45,747 bases of DNA from the NCBI RefSeq assembly GCF_028285565.1, contig NZ_JANQOY010000008.1, positions 1 through 45,747 of the forward strand, read 5' to 3'. The stretch comes from Acaryochloris sp. IP29b_bin.148 (lineage in GTDB: Bacteria; Cyanobacteriota; Cyanobacteriia; Thermosynechococcales; Thermosynechococcaceae). The position numbers and the translations under genes are program-made. This document shows, piece by piece, positions 1 through 8,183 of this stretch (the first letter of the stretch is position 1; every line of letters starts with the position of its first letter). The notes beneath the pieces were generated by a model. The model ran no database searches, was not told where the DNA came from, and saw only the letters and a list, made by a program, of their open reading frames with translations.

Positions 1-64
1 CGTTTATCGATGGTATACACATCGAGGAGGACTCTAATTCAATAGATCGCGAGAAGGTCGCCTG

Positions 65-328
65 ATGCTCTCTCATACACCACATTTGACTATATCTCAT
101 TATACGGATGAGCAAGTTGAAGAAATGAAGGCTAATGTGACGCCTTTGCTGACTGCAGCGCCAGAGGATGGCAAAAATACTGTGATTGTCGGTCATGACG
201 ATATCTTTGAGGCTGCGACGGGTATTTATCCCGATCCTCAAGGAATTGCTTATGTACTGACGCCAGATGGAAGTGGTGGGTTTACGTTACAGGCCAATGT
301 GTTGCCTGATGAATGGGCAAAACTCTAA
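65..328 (+). CDS. C-terminal part of a histidine-phosphatase-like protein
   Basis: The 87 residues resemble the C-terminal half of histidine phosphatase (phosphoglycerate mutase-like) proteins. A VGHDD motif near residue 43 matches the second catalytic histidine region and is followed by a typical TGIYPDPQG stretch. The first catalytic RHG motif and most of the N-terminal half are missing. In this frame there is a stop at 35-37. A different frame is open from base 3 to a TGA at 63-65, which overlaps the ATG. Either the phosphatase is frameshifted near base 40-65, or this is a short coupled gene downstream of another one. It is probably a broken or truncated gene. The family assignment rests on motif recognition only. 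Confidence 0.5.
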   Translation: MLSHTPHLTISHYTDEQVEEMKANVTPLLTAAPEDGKNTVIVGHDDIFEAATGIYPDPQGIAYVLTPDGSGGFTLQANVLPDEWAKL

Positions 329-338
329 ATAGCGATGG

Positions 339-369
339 GAACCACCGTTTTTAGCACTGACGGTGGTTC
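339..369 (+). terminator. Stem-loop downstream of the phosphatase fragment
   Basis: A perfect 10-bp stem (GAACCACCGT with ACGGTGGTTC) closes an 11-nt loop just after the stop codon at 328. No T-run follows, so it is a terminator-like or mRNA-stabilising hairpin, not a classical intrinsic terminator. Confidence 0.5.
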
Positions 370-493
370 TCTCAGTACTGAATGTGCGATCGCACGATGG
401 TCTCGCAACAATTGCCCCTATCGCCCCAGTCTCGCAAGGGAGTATCGAATCGAATCGCTCTCAAACGCTCTAGGTGAGATGCTCAGGGATAAT

Positions 494-1666
494 CTAATCT
501 GTGCGGTTATTTTTGAGTAGTAGATAGTAGAGCTGACCTGAACCTGTCATCACCCCTGCTCGGGCCTCGGCTTTCGGTCCTGTGCCCATAAAAAGATCCA
601 CTCGACCTGGCCCTTTGATCGCACTCCCGGTATCGTGATCGAGAACAAACCGACTGACCTCTTGGAACTCCAACTGCTGGCGCTGATTGTAGTAAGGCAA
701 TGATGTGCGGATTAAGGCTAAAGCGCCAGGCGGCATCAGCGATTTATCGGTGGCAATCGAGCGCTCATCCGTCACCGGCACACTTAGATTACCCATAGGG
801 GGCGATCCAAAGGTTTCCCGAAAAAAGACAAAACTCTGATTACGAGGAATATATTGATCTAAATCTTGGGGATTTTTCTGAAAATATTCAATCAGCAGCG
901 GCAAACTTAGCTCTTCCAGGGTGAACTTACCATCTTTGACCAAAGACTTGCCAATACTGGTATAGGGATGATCGGTCTTACCCGCGTACCCCACTGACAT
1001 TTCGGTCCCGTCCGTTATTTGCAGGCGTGCTGATCCCTGCACTTGCACTAAAAAGGCTTGCAGGCGATCGCGTAGCCATACTAACTCCAGCCCTTTGAGG
1101 GGACCTTGCGATCCTTGCAACCCATCGGTACCCTCTAGCTCCGCTCGGGTAGGATGGGGTTTGGGCCATTCCTTAAAACCCGCTGGCGCTTGATATAGAG
1201 GATAGCGATACTCTGACGTTGGGGTGCGGCTCGCCGGGAAAGTGGCTTCATAATAGCCAGTGAAATCAACGTTGCCTTGTTGGTCATTCCCAACGGATTG
1301 ATAGAACTGAAACTCCTTCATCACAGCCGTTTCTAAGGCTTGCGGTGACTTCGCCTGCACGACTAACTGCCGGAATCGACGGAGACTGCGGGTAACGAGA
1401 TCGCGCGTAATCCCGGGAACGGGATAGTTTTGGTAGTCTTTCTCTGCTTTATCAGTGCCCAAATACTGCAAGCTATGGTCAATCGCTGTTAATAATGCCT
1501 TTTGGTCGCCGCCCGGGTGGTTAGGCCCTTGCCACACCTGCTCGTCTTGGGCGAGTCCCGCTGGTAGCTGCGTGGTGGGCACCGTTTTCAAGGGAAGCTG
1601 AGTGGCGGGTGGGGCAGGGGTAGAGGCTACCGTACAACTCACCAGTAAAGGCAGAAGATAAAACAT
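494..1666 (-). CDS. mltA: Membrane-bound lytic murein transglycosylase A (MltA)
   Basis: This 390-residue protein matches the MltA family, which cleaves the glycan strands of peptidoglycan to give 1,6-anhydromuropeptides at the outer membrane or in the periplasm. The N-terminus is short and hydrophobic and ends LLVSC, with Cys about residue 11, which looks like a lipobox. The central MltA domain includes a VQVQGSARL segment near residue 210. The C-terminal 3D domain contains DHDTGSAIKGPGRVDLFMG around residues 342-361, with the conserved aspartates expected at the active site, and then AGVMTGSGQLYYLL. The length is usual for cyanobacterial MltA. The chosen ATG is the first start giving the hydrophobic leader. 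The next gene upstream on the same strand ends 22 bases away, so the two may be co-transcribed. Confidence 0.9.
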   Translation of the reverse strand: MFYLLPLLVSCTVASTPAPPATQLPLKTVPTTQLPAGLAQDEQVWQGPNHPGGDQKALLTAIDHSLQYLGTDKAEKDYQNYPVPGITRDLVTRSLRRFRQLVVQAKSPQALETAVMKEFQFYQSVGNDQQGNVDFTGYYEATFPASRTPTSEYRYPLYQAPAGFKEWPKPHPTRAELEGTDGLQGSQGPLKGLELVWLRDRLQAFLVQVQGSARLQITDGTEMSVGYAGKTDHPYTSIGKSLVKDGKFTLEELSLPLLIEYFQKNPQDLDQYIPRNQSFVFFRETFGSPPMGNLSVPVTDERSIATDKSLMPPGALALIRTSLPYYNQRQQLEFQEVSRFVLDHDTGSAIKGPGRVDLFMGTGPKAEARAGVMTGSGQLYYLLLKNNRTD

Positions 1667-1688
1667 GGTGCGATCGCATAGAAAAAGT

Positions 1689-1940
1689 CTAATAACGGTC
1701 GACGCTCGATAAGAACACAGGTTCCACTCGAATAGCCGTAATACTGGCGGGTCGAACCACCATATATTCTCCCTGGATATTTTTAATCGGGATGTTAATA
1801 AATTCCTTAGATTCAGCTTTAGGCACTAACTCATTGCTGTACCACTGCTGAAACTCTTGAATCGTGGCAAACCGAACCTCTTCCTTGTGACCCCCTTCGA
1901 TAAATAGGTGGACCGCATATTCATTGGCAGTTCTGGGCAT
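1689..1940 (-). CDS. Small conserved cyanobacterial protein of unknown function
   Basis: This is an 83-residue soluble protein, probably of alpha/beta type, with no signal peptide or membrane segment. The phrase FIEGGHKEEVRFATIQEFQQWY and the centre NIQGEYMVVRPASITAIRVEPV look like a small conserved cyanobacterial family that I recognise only as hypothetical. It lies 22 bases upstream of mltA on the same strand and may share its transcript. No catalytic motif is apparent, so no function is proposed. Confidence 0.7.
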   Translation of the reverse strand: MPRTANEYAVHLFIEGGHKEEVRFATIQEFQQWYSNELVPKAESKEFINIPIKNIQGEYMVVRPASITAIRVEPVFLSSVDRY

Positions 1941-2590
1941 GGTTGGATTTAGTGAAGTACTCCGAGCTAATTATGGACAAAAATCCCGCAAAAATAACGG
2001 ACTGTCAAATCTCAATACACGGGTTAGCCTTTTAACTGATCGTTGGCTGAACTGATCATCTCTGGTGAACCGTTGATAAGACGTCGATCCATTGCCGATT
2101 CGCTCCTTAGATGAAAACAACCGCGTGTAGCAAGGAACGTACGCAATATCCATCCATGAGCAGGGCATAATAAATAAATTAAATTTCACGGCAAATAAAA
2201 ATAGCTGTTTTGGGATTTTGCTGATCGTTATGGGTTGTTTTTTGGTTCTGATCGTTAATAAATGGCTGAAATTGGGAACTTTAAGGACATAAATGGTGCT
2301 CATCTCCAAATATGGGGTAATTAGAAGACTTTTTCTAGTTTTTATACCCGTCTGTCTATGACGCAGCCAGTATCAGTTCAGTAAAAGCCGGTATGACTCG
2401 TGTTTGGGCCTGAAACAGCTGAGTGTCATTAAACCCGAGTTTGACAGTGTCTAACTATCGCTAACTGCAGAATGTAGAAGAATTAAAATGAAAAAGTCAT
2501 TTTTCTGGGTAAGGCTGTCATTGCATCCATCGCCATCACTCCTAAAAGTTCATTTTTGAATGGATCGTCTTTATCTTTAAACGTTACCGA
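1941..2590. other. 650-base intergenic region upstream of the GGDEF-EAL gene
   Basis: This region separates two divergently transcribed genes and should hold both promoters. The only long frame in it (1971-2309, minus) has no recognisable protein character. The word CTGATCGTT occurs about three times between 2035 and 2260. A TTGACA hexamer lies at 2441-2446, but no convincing -10 box follows it at the usual distance. No RNA gene was recognised. Confidence 0.4.
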
Positions 2591-5422
2591 ATGAAAACCA
2601 GTCCAGCTATCGCGTTAGCACTGCAGTCACTCCCTGGCAAATGGGGGATGTGGATGGGGCAGTCTATATTGATGCTGGCTCTCTTGAGTACAGCCAAGGT
2701 GAAGGCTGCAGAGAATATTCTCGTCATCCATTCCTACCATCCAGAACTCTCCTGGACTCAGCAATCTAAACAGGGAATTGACGACGCCTTTCAAGACCGT
2801 CGGCCAGAGGCCAAGGTTTTTCATGAATACCTGGATAGTAAGCGGTTACCCGCGTTGGAGCATGCACAGCTCTTTTTAGATCTGATTGATCAGAAATATC
2901 AACAGGTTCCCCTGGATGTTTTGATGGTGGCCGATGATCCGGGGCTCAGGCTGATTTTGTCAGTCCGTGAAAAGTATTTCCAAGATCTACCCATTGTGTT
3001 TATGGGCATTAACCATGTTCAGCCCGAGCTATTCAATGTCCCTGGGTTAACCGGGGTCTTTGAAAAACATAGTTTGGCCGAGACAGTGCAACTGGCAAAA
3101 CGACTGACAGGGACAGAGGGCTTGGTTGTTATTAACGACACCACTGAAACGGGACAGGCCAATATCCAACGCATCAAGGAGCTAACAAAACTGCCCAATG
3201 CCCCGCAAATGATCAAAGTCATCAATGATGTCACCCCTGAAGAGTTGGCCCAAAGAGTATCCGCTTATCCTGCTCATTGGCCTGTGATCTCCTTAGGTCA
3301 ACTCCGTCAAAACGATAGCACTGGCAAATTAATCGATTATGAGGTGGATACCAAAATTTTAAGGACCCAGCTTCCTAATCCAATCTTTACGGAGACCATG
3401 ATGCGGTTGGGACCTGGAGCCATTGGCGGCAAGGTCTTAGATGGGGTCTATCATGGCGACCAAGCGGTGCAATTGGTTGAACAAATTTTGGATGGGACCG
3501 ATCCGGCAACGATAGAGCCGATTGTGGAGTCAAGAACACGTTGGCTCTTCGATGCGAGAGAACTCAAACGGTTTCAGATTAATCCTGAGAATTTACCCGT
3601 GGGCAGCACGGTGTTGTACAGCAACCCCTCCTTCTACGAACAGCATCGGAGTTTGGTCTGGATCGTCGTCATTGCCTTTTCCAGTGCGCTGATTATTATT
3701 GCCTTACTGATAGAGGTCCTGCGTCGGCGGGCACAGGTCGAGAAAACCCTGCGGGACAATGAACGACGTTATAAAGACTTAGCAGAAGTGGGTGCCAATA
3801 CCTTTTGGGAACTGAATGCGGATTTGTCTTTATCGTATGTATCCGATCTCCAGGGACATCAAACCTCAGCCATCTCTTCTCAGGCGATTGGCTCATCCTT
3901 ATCGGAGATCTTTGCAGACGAACGGACGTTTGACTTTAATACGAAACGCCTAGACACCATTTTGTATTGGCGTCGACCCCTGCAAGACTTTATCTTCTTT
4001 GCCAAAGAAGATAATCAAGAAATGCGGATCTTTAAGCTGAATGGCAAACCCATCATTGATGATAATCAGTTATTTCAGGGATATCGAGGCATTCAGCGCG
4101 ATATAACAGAAGAGTACTTCTTAACGAAAAAGATTGCCTATCAGGCGACCCACGATAGCTTAACTCATCTGCTGAATCGGACAGAATTTGATGGTCGGTT
4201 ACAAGACGCCGTCCATCGGGCCAGGGAAGATCAGACGACGTTTGTCTTGTGCTATCTCGATTTAGACCAATTCAAGTTGGTCAACGATACAGCGGGACAT
4301 ATTGTCGGCGATCGATTACTCACAGAACTGGCGCAATTACTCCAGCAAAAGATTCGCCCTAATGATGTTCTGGGGCGATTGGGCGGCGATGAATTTGGGT
4401 TATTGATGCAAGACTGCTCGTTACAGGAGGCCCAAGCCTGCTGTGAAATGCTGGTGACCACGGTGCAAGATTTTCGATTTCAATGGCAGGATAATCAGTT
4501 CCGAGTCGGTGTCAGTGTTGGCCTGGTTGCCTTTGTAGATGCAAGCTATACCGCAGAAGCCTTGCTGAGTCGAGCAGACTTAGCTTGCTATAAAGCCAAG
4601 GATGCTGGCCGGGGTCGAGTCTATGTTGCCAATCAAAATGATCATGAAATTGATCGCTACCAGTTGCAAATGGCCCATATTGCGGATATACCTCAGGCCA
4701 TTGAAGAAAACCGTTTGTTTTTGGTTAAGCAACCGATCCAATCCATTGGTCACCCTGTTTCACCCTATGCTCACTATGAAATTCTGTTGCGATTGCGAGA
4801 TGGCCAAAATAATATTATTGGTCCTGGGTTGTTTATCCCTGCAGCGGAACGGTATGGCGTCATTGGGTTGATTGACCAGTGGGTGTTAGAAACCACGCTC
4901 AACCAGTACTTTCAAGCGGGCTTAAAGGATACGATTGTTTCGATTAATTTATCAGGGGCGAGTATTAATGATGAACGGGCAACGGCCTATGCGATCGCAC
5001 TCATTAACCAGTCCAAGGTCCCCCCTAGCAATATTTGCATCGAAATTACGGAAACGGCTACGATTGCCCAATTAGATCAGGCCCTGCGGTTTATCGAACC
5101 GCTGAAAGAGATCGGGGTGAAGTTTGCTCTAGACGATTTTGGCAGTGGTGTCTCCTCCCTGAGCTACTTAAAGAGCCTGCCTGTGGACTATCTCAAGATC
5201 GATGGCAGTTGGGTGAGGAATATTGCTACTGTCGAGAGCGATCGCGAAATTATTTATCTGATCAATGAGTTGGCCCATAACCGGAGAATGCAAACCATTG
5301 CTGAATTTGTGGAAAACGATCAGATTTTGGAACAGTTGCAGATTATCGGGGTGGATTATGCGCAAGGTTACGGAATTGGCAAACCCGAGCCGCTAGGGAT
5401 CGACCAATTAATCATGAGTTGA
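2591..5422 (+). CDS. Periplasmic-sensor diguanylate cyclase/phosphodiesterase (ABC-binding-like, PAS, GGDEF, EAL)
   Basis: This 943-residue membrane protein is predicted to make and/or degrade cyclic di-GMP in response to an extracytoplasmic ligand. A signal peptide ends near AKVKAA (residue 40). Residues 40-345 resemble an ABC-transporter substrate-binding-like sensor (ENILVIHSYHPELSW). One transmembrane helix lies at about 355-378, then a PAS domain at 390-520. The GGDEF domain has an intact GGDEF at 598-602 and an RxxD inhibitory site (RPND) at 589-592. The EAL domain begins near Glu730, written EILLRL instead of EALLR. It keeps the NLS, EITE, DDFGSG, YLKID, EFVEN and QGYG motifs expected of an active phosphodiesterase. 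No clear Shine-Dalgarno sequence precedes the ATG. The gene ends 6 bases from the convergent HAD gene. Confidence 0.92.
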   Translation: MKTSPAIALALQSLPGKWGMWMGQSILMLALLSTAKVKAAENILVIHSYHPELSWTQQSKQGIDDAFQDRRPEAKVFHEYLDSKRLPALEHAQLFLDLIDQKYQQVPLDVLMVADDPGLRLILSVREKYFQDLPIVFMGINHVQPELFNVPGLTGVFEKHSLAETVQLAKRLTGTEGLVVINDTTETGQANIQRIKELTKLPNAPQMIKVINDVTPEELAQRVSAYPAHWPVISLGQLRQNDSTGKLIDYEVDTKILRTQLPNPIFTETMMRLGPGAIGGKVLDGVYHGDQAVQLVEQILDGTDPATIEPIVESRTRWLFDARELKRFQINPENLPVGSTVLYSNPSFYEQHRSLVWIVVIAFSSALIIIALLIEVLRRRAQVEKTLRDNERRYKDLAEVGANTFWELNADLSLSYVSDLQGHQTSAISSQAIGSSLSEIFADERTFDFNTKRLDTILYWRRPLQDFIFFAKEDNQEMRIFKLNGKPIIDDNQLFQGYRGIQRDITEEYFLTKKIAYQATHDSLTHLLNRTEFDGRLQDAVHRAREDQTTFVLCYLDLDQFKLVNDTAGHIVGDRLLTELAQLLQQKIRPNDVLGRLGGDEFGLLMQDCSLQEAQACCEMLVTTVQDFRFQWQDNQFRVGVSVGLVAFVDASYTAEALLSRADLACYKAKDAGRGRVYVANQNDHEIDRYQLQMAHIADIPQAIEENRLFLVKQPIQSIGHPVSPYAHYEILLRLRDGQNNIIGPGLFIPAAERYGVIGLIDQWVLETTLNQYFQAGLKDTIVSINLSGASINDERATAYAIALINQSKVPPSNICIEITETATIAQLDQALRFIEPLKEIGVKFALDDFGSGVSSLSYLKSLPVDYLKIDGSWVRNIATVESDREIIYLINELAHNRRMQTIAEFVENDQILEQLQIIGVDYAQGYGIGKPEPLGIDQLIMS

Positions 5423-5428
5423 TGGGGC

Positions 5429-6178
5429 CTACCCCAGGGATTGCAGCAACGCCAGATCCACATACTCAGCCCCCTCAGTTTGACCGGCCATTACGGTCAA
5501 GGGTTGGCCAGGATTGCCCAGGCTATCAATCACGAGTAATGCCCCGGCAAAGGCCTGAGTCTGGGTATAGTCATTGACGGTAATAATCGGACGACAGCCC
5601 GCCGCACAAGCCGCCTGGCAGCCCACCTGGGAATCTTCGAATACCAGACAGTCGGTGGGTTCCAGCCCGAGCTGATTGAGCGCATAGTGGTAAATGTCGG
5701 GTGCTGGCTTTTTGGCGGACACGATATCGCCAGCGGCAATAGTCTCAAACCACTGGAGGCTAGCTTTGCCTAAGGTCTGTTCTAATAAGGTCACGACGTT
5801 GGGGAGATCGCTGGTGGTTGCGATCGCTAGCCGTATTCCCTCGGCTCTGGCCTCCTGCAACAAGCGTTCTACGCCGGGTCGCAGCGGAATTGTGCCCTGA
5901 GCAAGCAAAGCTTGGTAGTAGTTATTTTTGGCCGTATGCAGGTCCGCAATAAAGCCCTGCAAGTCTTGAGGCGGCTGCCAATGGGAACAATGATGCTGAA
6001 TATAAGCGGAGATCCGTTCTTTGCCTCCAGCCACTTGCAAGAGCTGCCCGTAAAGCTCAACGGACCAGCGCCAGTCTAACCCGGCGTCGGTAAAGGCTCG
6101 GTTAAAGGCCACTCGATGGCCGTCTCGTTCTGTATCCGCTAGGGTACCATCGACATCAAAAATCAGAGAGTGCAGCAC
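5429..6178 (-). CDS. HAD-superfamily phosphatase, CbbY/beta-phosphoglucomutase-like
   Basis: This 249-residue cytosolic hydrolase has all four HAD motifs. DVDGTLADTE at the N-terminus holds the nucleophile aspartate and the acid/base aspartate. A TTSD segment around residue 120 is motif II. SAKKPAPDIY near 156 supplies the lysine, and VFEDSQVGCQAA near 180 is motif IV. A helical cap follows motif I, as in subfamily IA enzymes. The sequence is closest in style to CbbY, a sugar-phosphate phosphatase often linked to xylulose-1,5-bisphosphate clean-up in Calvin-cycle organisms, but the substrate cannot be read from the sequence. The gene converges on the GGDEF-EAL gene. Confidence 0.85.
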   Translation of the reverse strand: MLHSLIFDVDGTLADTERDGHRVAFNRAFTDAGLDWRWSVELYGQLLQVAGGKERISAYIQHHCSHWQPPQDLQGFIADLHTAKNNYYQALLAQGTIPLRPGVERLLQEARAEGIRLAIATTSDLPNVVTLLEQTLGKASLQWFETIAAGDIVSAKKPAPDIYHYALNQLGLEPTDCLVFEDSQVGCQAACAAGCRPIITVNDYTQTQAFAGALLVIDSLGNPGQPLTVMAGQTEGAEYVDLALLQSLG

Positions 6179-6247
6179 GAGCTAAACGTGGAGATCCGTC
6201 CTTTCCAACCTATCAAAGATTGGGCTGGCGATGGATTGCCCCATGCT

Positions 6248-6847
6248 CTACTTGGGCTCCATATAGAGCTGGGTGACATAAACGGTCTCTCCCTGTCGCC
6301 AAATGCCTACCCCTGTTTCCGTCATTTGCGGTAGTAAGACATTTTTGCGGTGAGCGGGACTTTTCATCCAACTGCTGACCGAGAGACCGGCTGGATCGCC
6401 CGCACGAATGCATTTCATCAGATTCTCACCAATCATATAGGCGCTTAGACCGGAGGCTTCTACACGACGGCGATGGTTACGGCCTTGACGATCGATATGG
6501 CTATAGAAGTTTTGGCTGGCCATTTGCTGACTGTGGGAACGGGCGATCCGTGACAAGTGGCGGTTGAGTTGTAAGGGGGACAGTCCATGACGCTGACGTT
6601 GCGCATTGATTTGTCGCAAAACCTGCTTTTCCATTTGGGCAATGGAGTTGGACTGCGCTGCAATTTTGAAGGTCGTCGTGCGAGGATGCATGACGGATTG
6701 AGATGAGAGCGATTGTGCTTGACTGGGTGCGGCCATCATTAGACTCAGGGTGAGTGAAACAGGCCATATCCACCGTTGAGATGGCATCGACATAGGGAAA
6801 CGGAGCGCTTGCTCCTTATTGCTGGACATTTGGTTCTCCCCCGACAA
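6248..6847 (-). CDS. Secreted CAP/SCP-domain protein
   Basis: This 199-residue protein has an N-terminal basic stretch and hydrophobic core (about residues 28-44, ending APSQAQ) consistent with a Sec signal peptide; an internal Met at residue 7 or 18 could be the true start. Residues 70-199 carry a CAP domain: INAQRQRHGLSPLQLN, the HSQQMASQNFYSH segment, IGENLMKC, and SWMKSPAHRKNVLLPQMTETGVG, followed by a QLYMEP end. This order is typical of bacterial SCP-like extracellular proteins, whose biochemical role is mostly unknown. The gene stands alone, 69 bases from the HAD gene. Confidence 0.88.
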   Translation of the reverse strand: MSGENQMSSNKEQALRFPMSMPSQRWIWPVSLTLSLMMAAPSQAQSLSSQSVMHPRTTTFKIAAQSNSIAQMEKQVLRQINAQRQRHGLSPLQLNRHLSRIARSHSQQMASQNFYSHIDRQGRNHRRRVEASGLSAYMIGENLMKCIRAGDPAGLSVSSWMKSPAHRKNVLLPQMTETGVGIWRQGETVYVTQLYMEPK

Positions 6848-7179
6848 ATCTTATTCGACAAAAATCGCAATGTGTTTATGAGTATGACAAGGGGATGTTT
6901 GCGATCGCGTCTATGGAAACCAATAAGTTGTCTAATTTGTGTATAACTTTTCCACATCTTTGTGAAAATCTCGGTAATGCCAACGACAAATATCAAAGCT
7001 TTTGCCGTTTAGTGCACTATTTAAAGAATCTTGAGTCTTCTATTGACACGTTGCCAATTGTCAGATACTAAGCTTGTTTTGTCCTAATAACAAACACTGT
7101 GGCTTTCGACTGGAGGATTAAAAGCATTTTATGTTTAATAGGTAAAAACAGTAGATACGCGAGTTTGTCGCCCTATCTG
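6848..7179. other. AT-rich intergenic region with two DnaA-box-like sites
   Basis: This 332-base stretch lies between the CAP gene start and the transporter stop (both minus strand) and should contain the CAP promoter. It holds a HIP1 site at 6901. At 6938-6946 the minus strand reads TTATACACA, and at 6948-6956 the plus strand reads TTTTCCACA. Both match the DnaA box pattern and are one base apart. A TTGACA hexamer also occurs near 7043. No open frame here looks like a gene. Confidence 0.4.
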
Positions 7180-8061
7180 TTATGTCTGAGTTAGCAACAA
7201 TCCCACGCCCATCACTGCAATTGCAGCGCCCCACCAGGCACGATAACTCACCTGTTCTCCCAGAATGACTGCGATAGGCAACACGAACAGTGGGCTGGTG
7301 GCATTGAGCGTTTGGGAAATACCAGTCACGGTGTACTTGAGAGATAACTGCTGTAACCAAATGCCTAAATAAGTCCCCGCAAAGGCAGCAGCAAAGAGTC
7401 GCAGCTTTAGATCGGTGGTGTTGAGGGCTCGCCACCCCCTTTGTCCCGGACGTCTCAGCATCCCCCAACCCAAGACAATCACCACACCTGCCACCAGCCT
7501 TAAGAGGGCTCCCCATTGTGGACTGACCGCAGACTGATCTAAGGCCGCGCGAGAACAGATGGCACCGATCGCTTGAGCTAAAGACGCGAGTAGGGCATAC
7601 CCGAAGCCCCGCCATTGCATACTGCGCTGTTCGTGGTTCGTGATGCGCTCACTAATAACCCAGATAATCCCCAGAATAGTGACGCCAATGCCTACCCAGG
7701 CAAAGGGAGAGAGCTGCTCCTGCAAAAATACTAGAGCAAGACAGGCCGCCATCGGCGGGGCTAAAGTGCCTAAGAGCAAGGTTCTTCGAGCGCCCAAGCA
7801 ACGCAACGCTTCCAGGTAGACGGTATCACCAAAGCCAATTCCGATGGCACCGCTCAGTAACAATAACAGGCTATTTTTGACTGCCAGATGGGGCACAATC
7901 TGTCCTTGCACCACAAGCGTGATGATCAACAGAACAATGGCAATCACGCCTTTCCAAAAATTTAAGGCTAGAGCTGGGACTTGTCGTCCCAAGGTCGCAT
8001 AAATCACGGAGGCAACGGCCCATAAACAGGCGGCACTGACTGCTGCGACTTCTCCAATCAT
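7180..8061 (-). CDS. EamA/DMT-family transporter
   Basis: This 293-residue protein has about ten hydrophobic segments arranged as two repeats of five, the drug/metabolite transporter (EamA) layout. The first repeat starts MIGEVAAVSAACLWAVAS and includes a GIGFGDTVYLEAL segment. The second begins near residue 150 (GFGYALLASLAQAIGAICSR). Such proteins move small metabolites across the inner membrane, and the substrate cannot be deduced here. The gene lies 122 bases downstream of the giant sensor gene on the same strand. The ATG chosen begins directly with the first helix, as usual in this family. Confidence 0.87.
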   Translation of the reverse strand: MIGEVAAVSAACLWAVASVIYATLGRQVPALALNFWKGVIAIVLLIITLVVQGQIVPHLAVKNSLLLLLSGAIGIGFGDTVYLEALRCLGARRTLLLGTLAPPMAACLALVFLQEQLSPFAWVGIGVTILGIIWVISERITNHEQRSMQWRGFGYALLASLAQAIGAICSRAALDQSAVSPQWGALLRLVAGVVIVLGWGMLRRPGQRGWRALNTTDLKLRLFAAAFAGTYLGIWLQQLSLKYTVTGISQTLNATSPLFVLPIAVILGEQVSYRAWWGAAIAVMGVGLLLTQT

Positions 8062-8135
8062 GGTATTAGCATCCGAGTTCGCAAGTTTAGCACCTTATGG
8101 CAACCAAAATATTGGCAACAGAGCCTTCTGGGTTT

Positions 8136-8157
8136 CTCGGTCGTTCGAGAGACCGAG
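8136..8157. repeat. Short palindromic hairpin between the transporter and the giant sensor gene
   Basis: A 7-bp perfect stem (CTCGGTC with GACCGAG) encloses an 8-base loop 26 bases beyond the stop of the giant sensor gene. It may help end that transcript, but neither strand shows a T-run, so terminator function is uncertain. Confidence 0.35.
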
Positions 8158-8183
8158 GGCAAAGTCATTTTGCACCCTGCGCA

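Noticed and set aside
1971..2309. 112-residue open frame on the minus strand
   Set aside because: Its composition is like intergenic sequence, it matches no recognisable family, and it lies in the promoter region of the GGDEF-EAL gene.
6938..6956. Replication origin
   Set aside because: Only two clear DnaA-like boxes, with no dnaA or dnaN gene and no further cluster.
7118..7615. 165-residue frame overlapping the EamA transporter
   Set aside because: It is a shadow of the transporter, rich in Cys and Arg, with no coherent domain.
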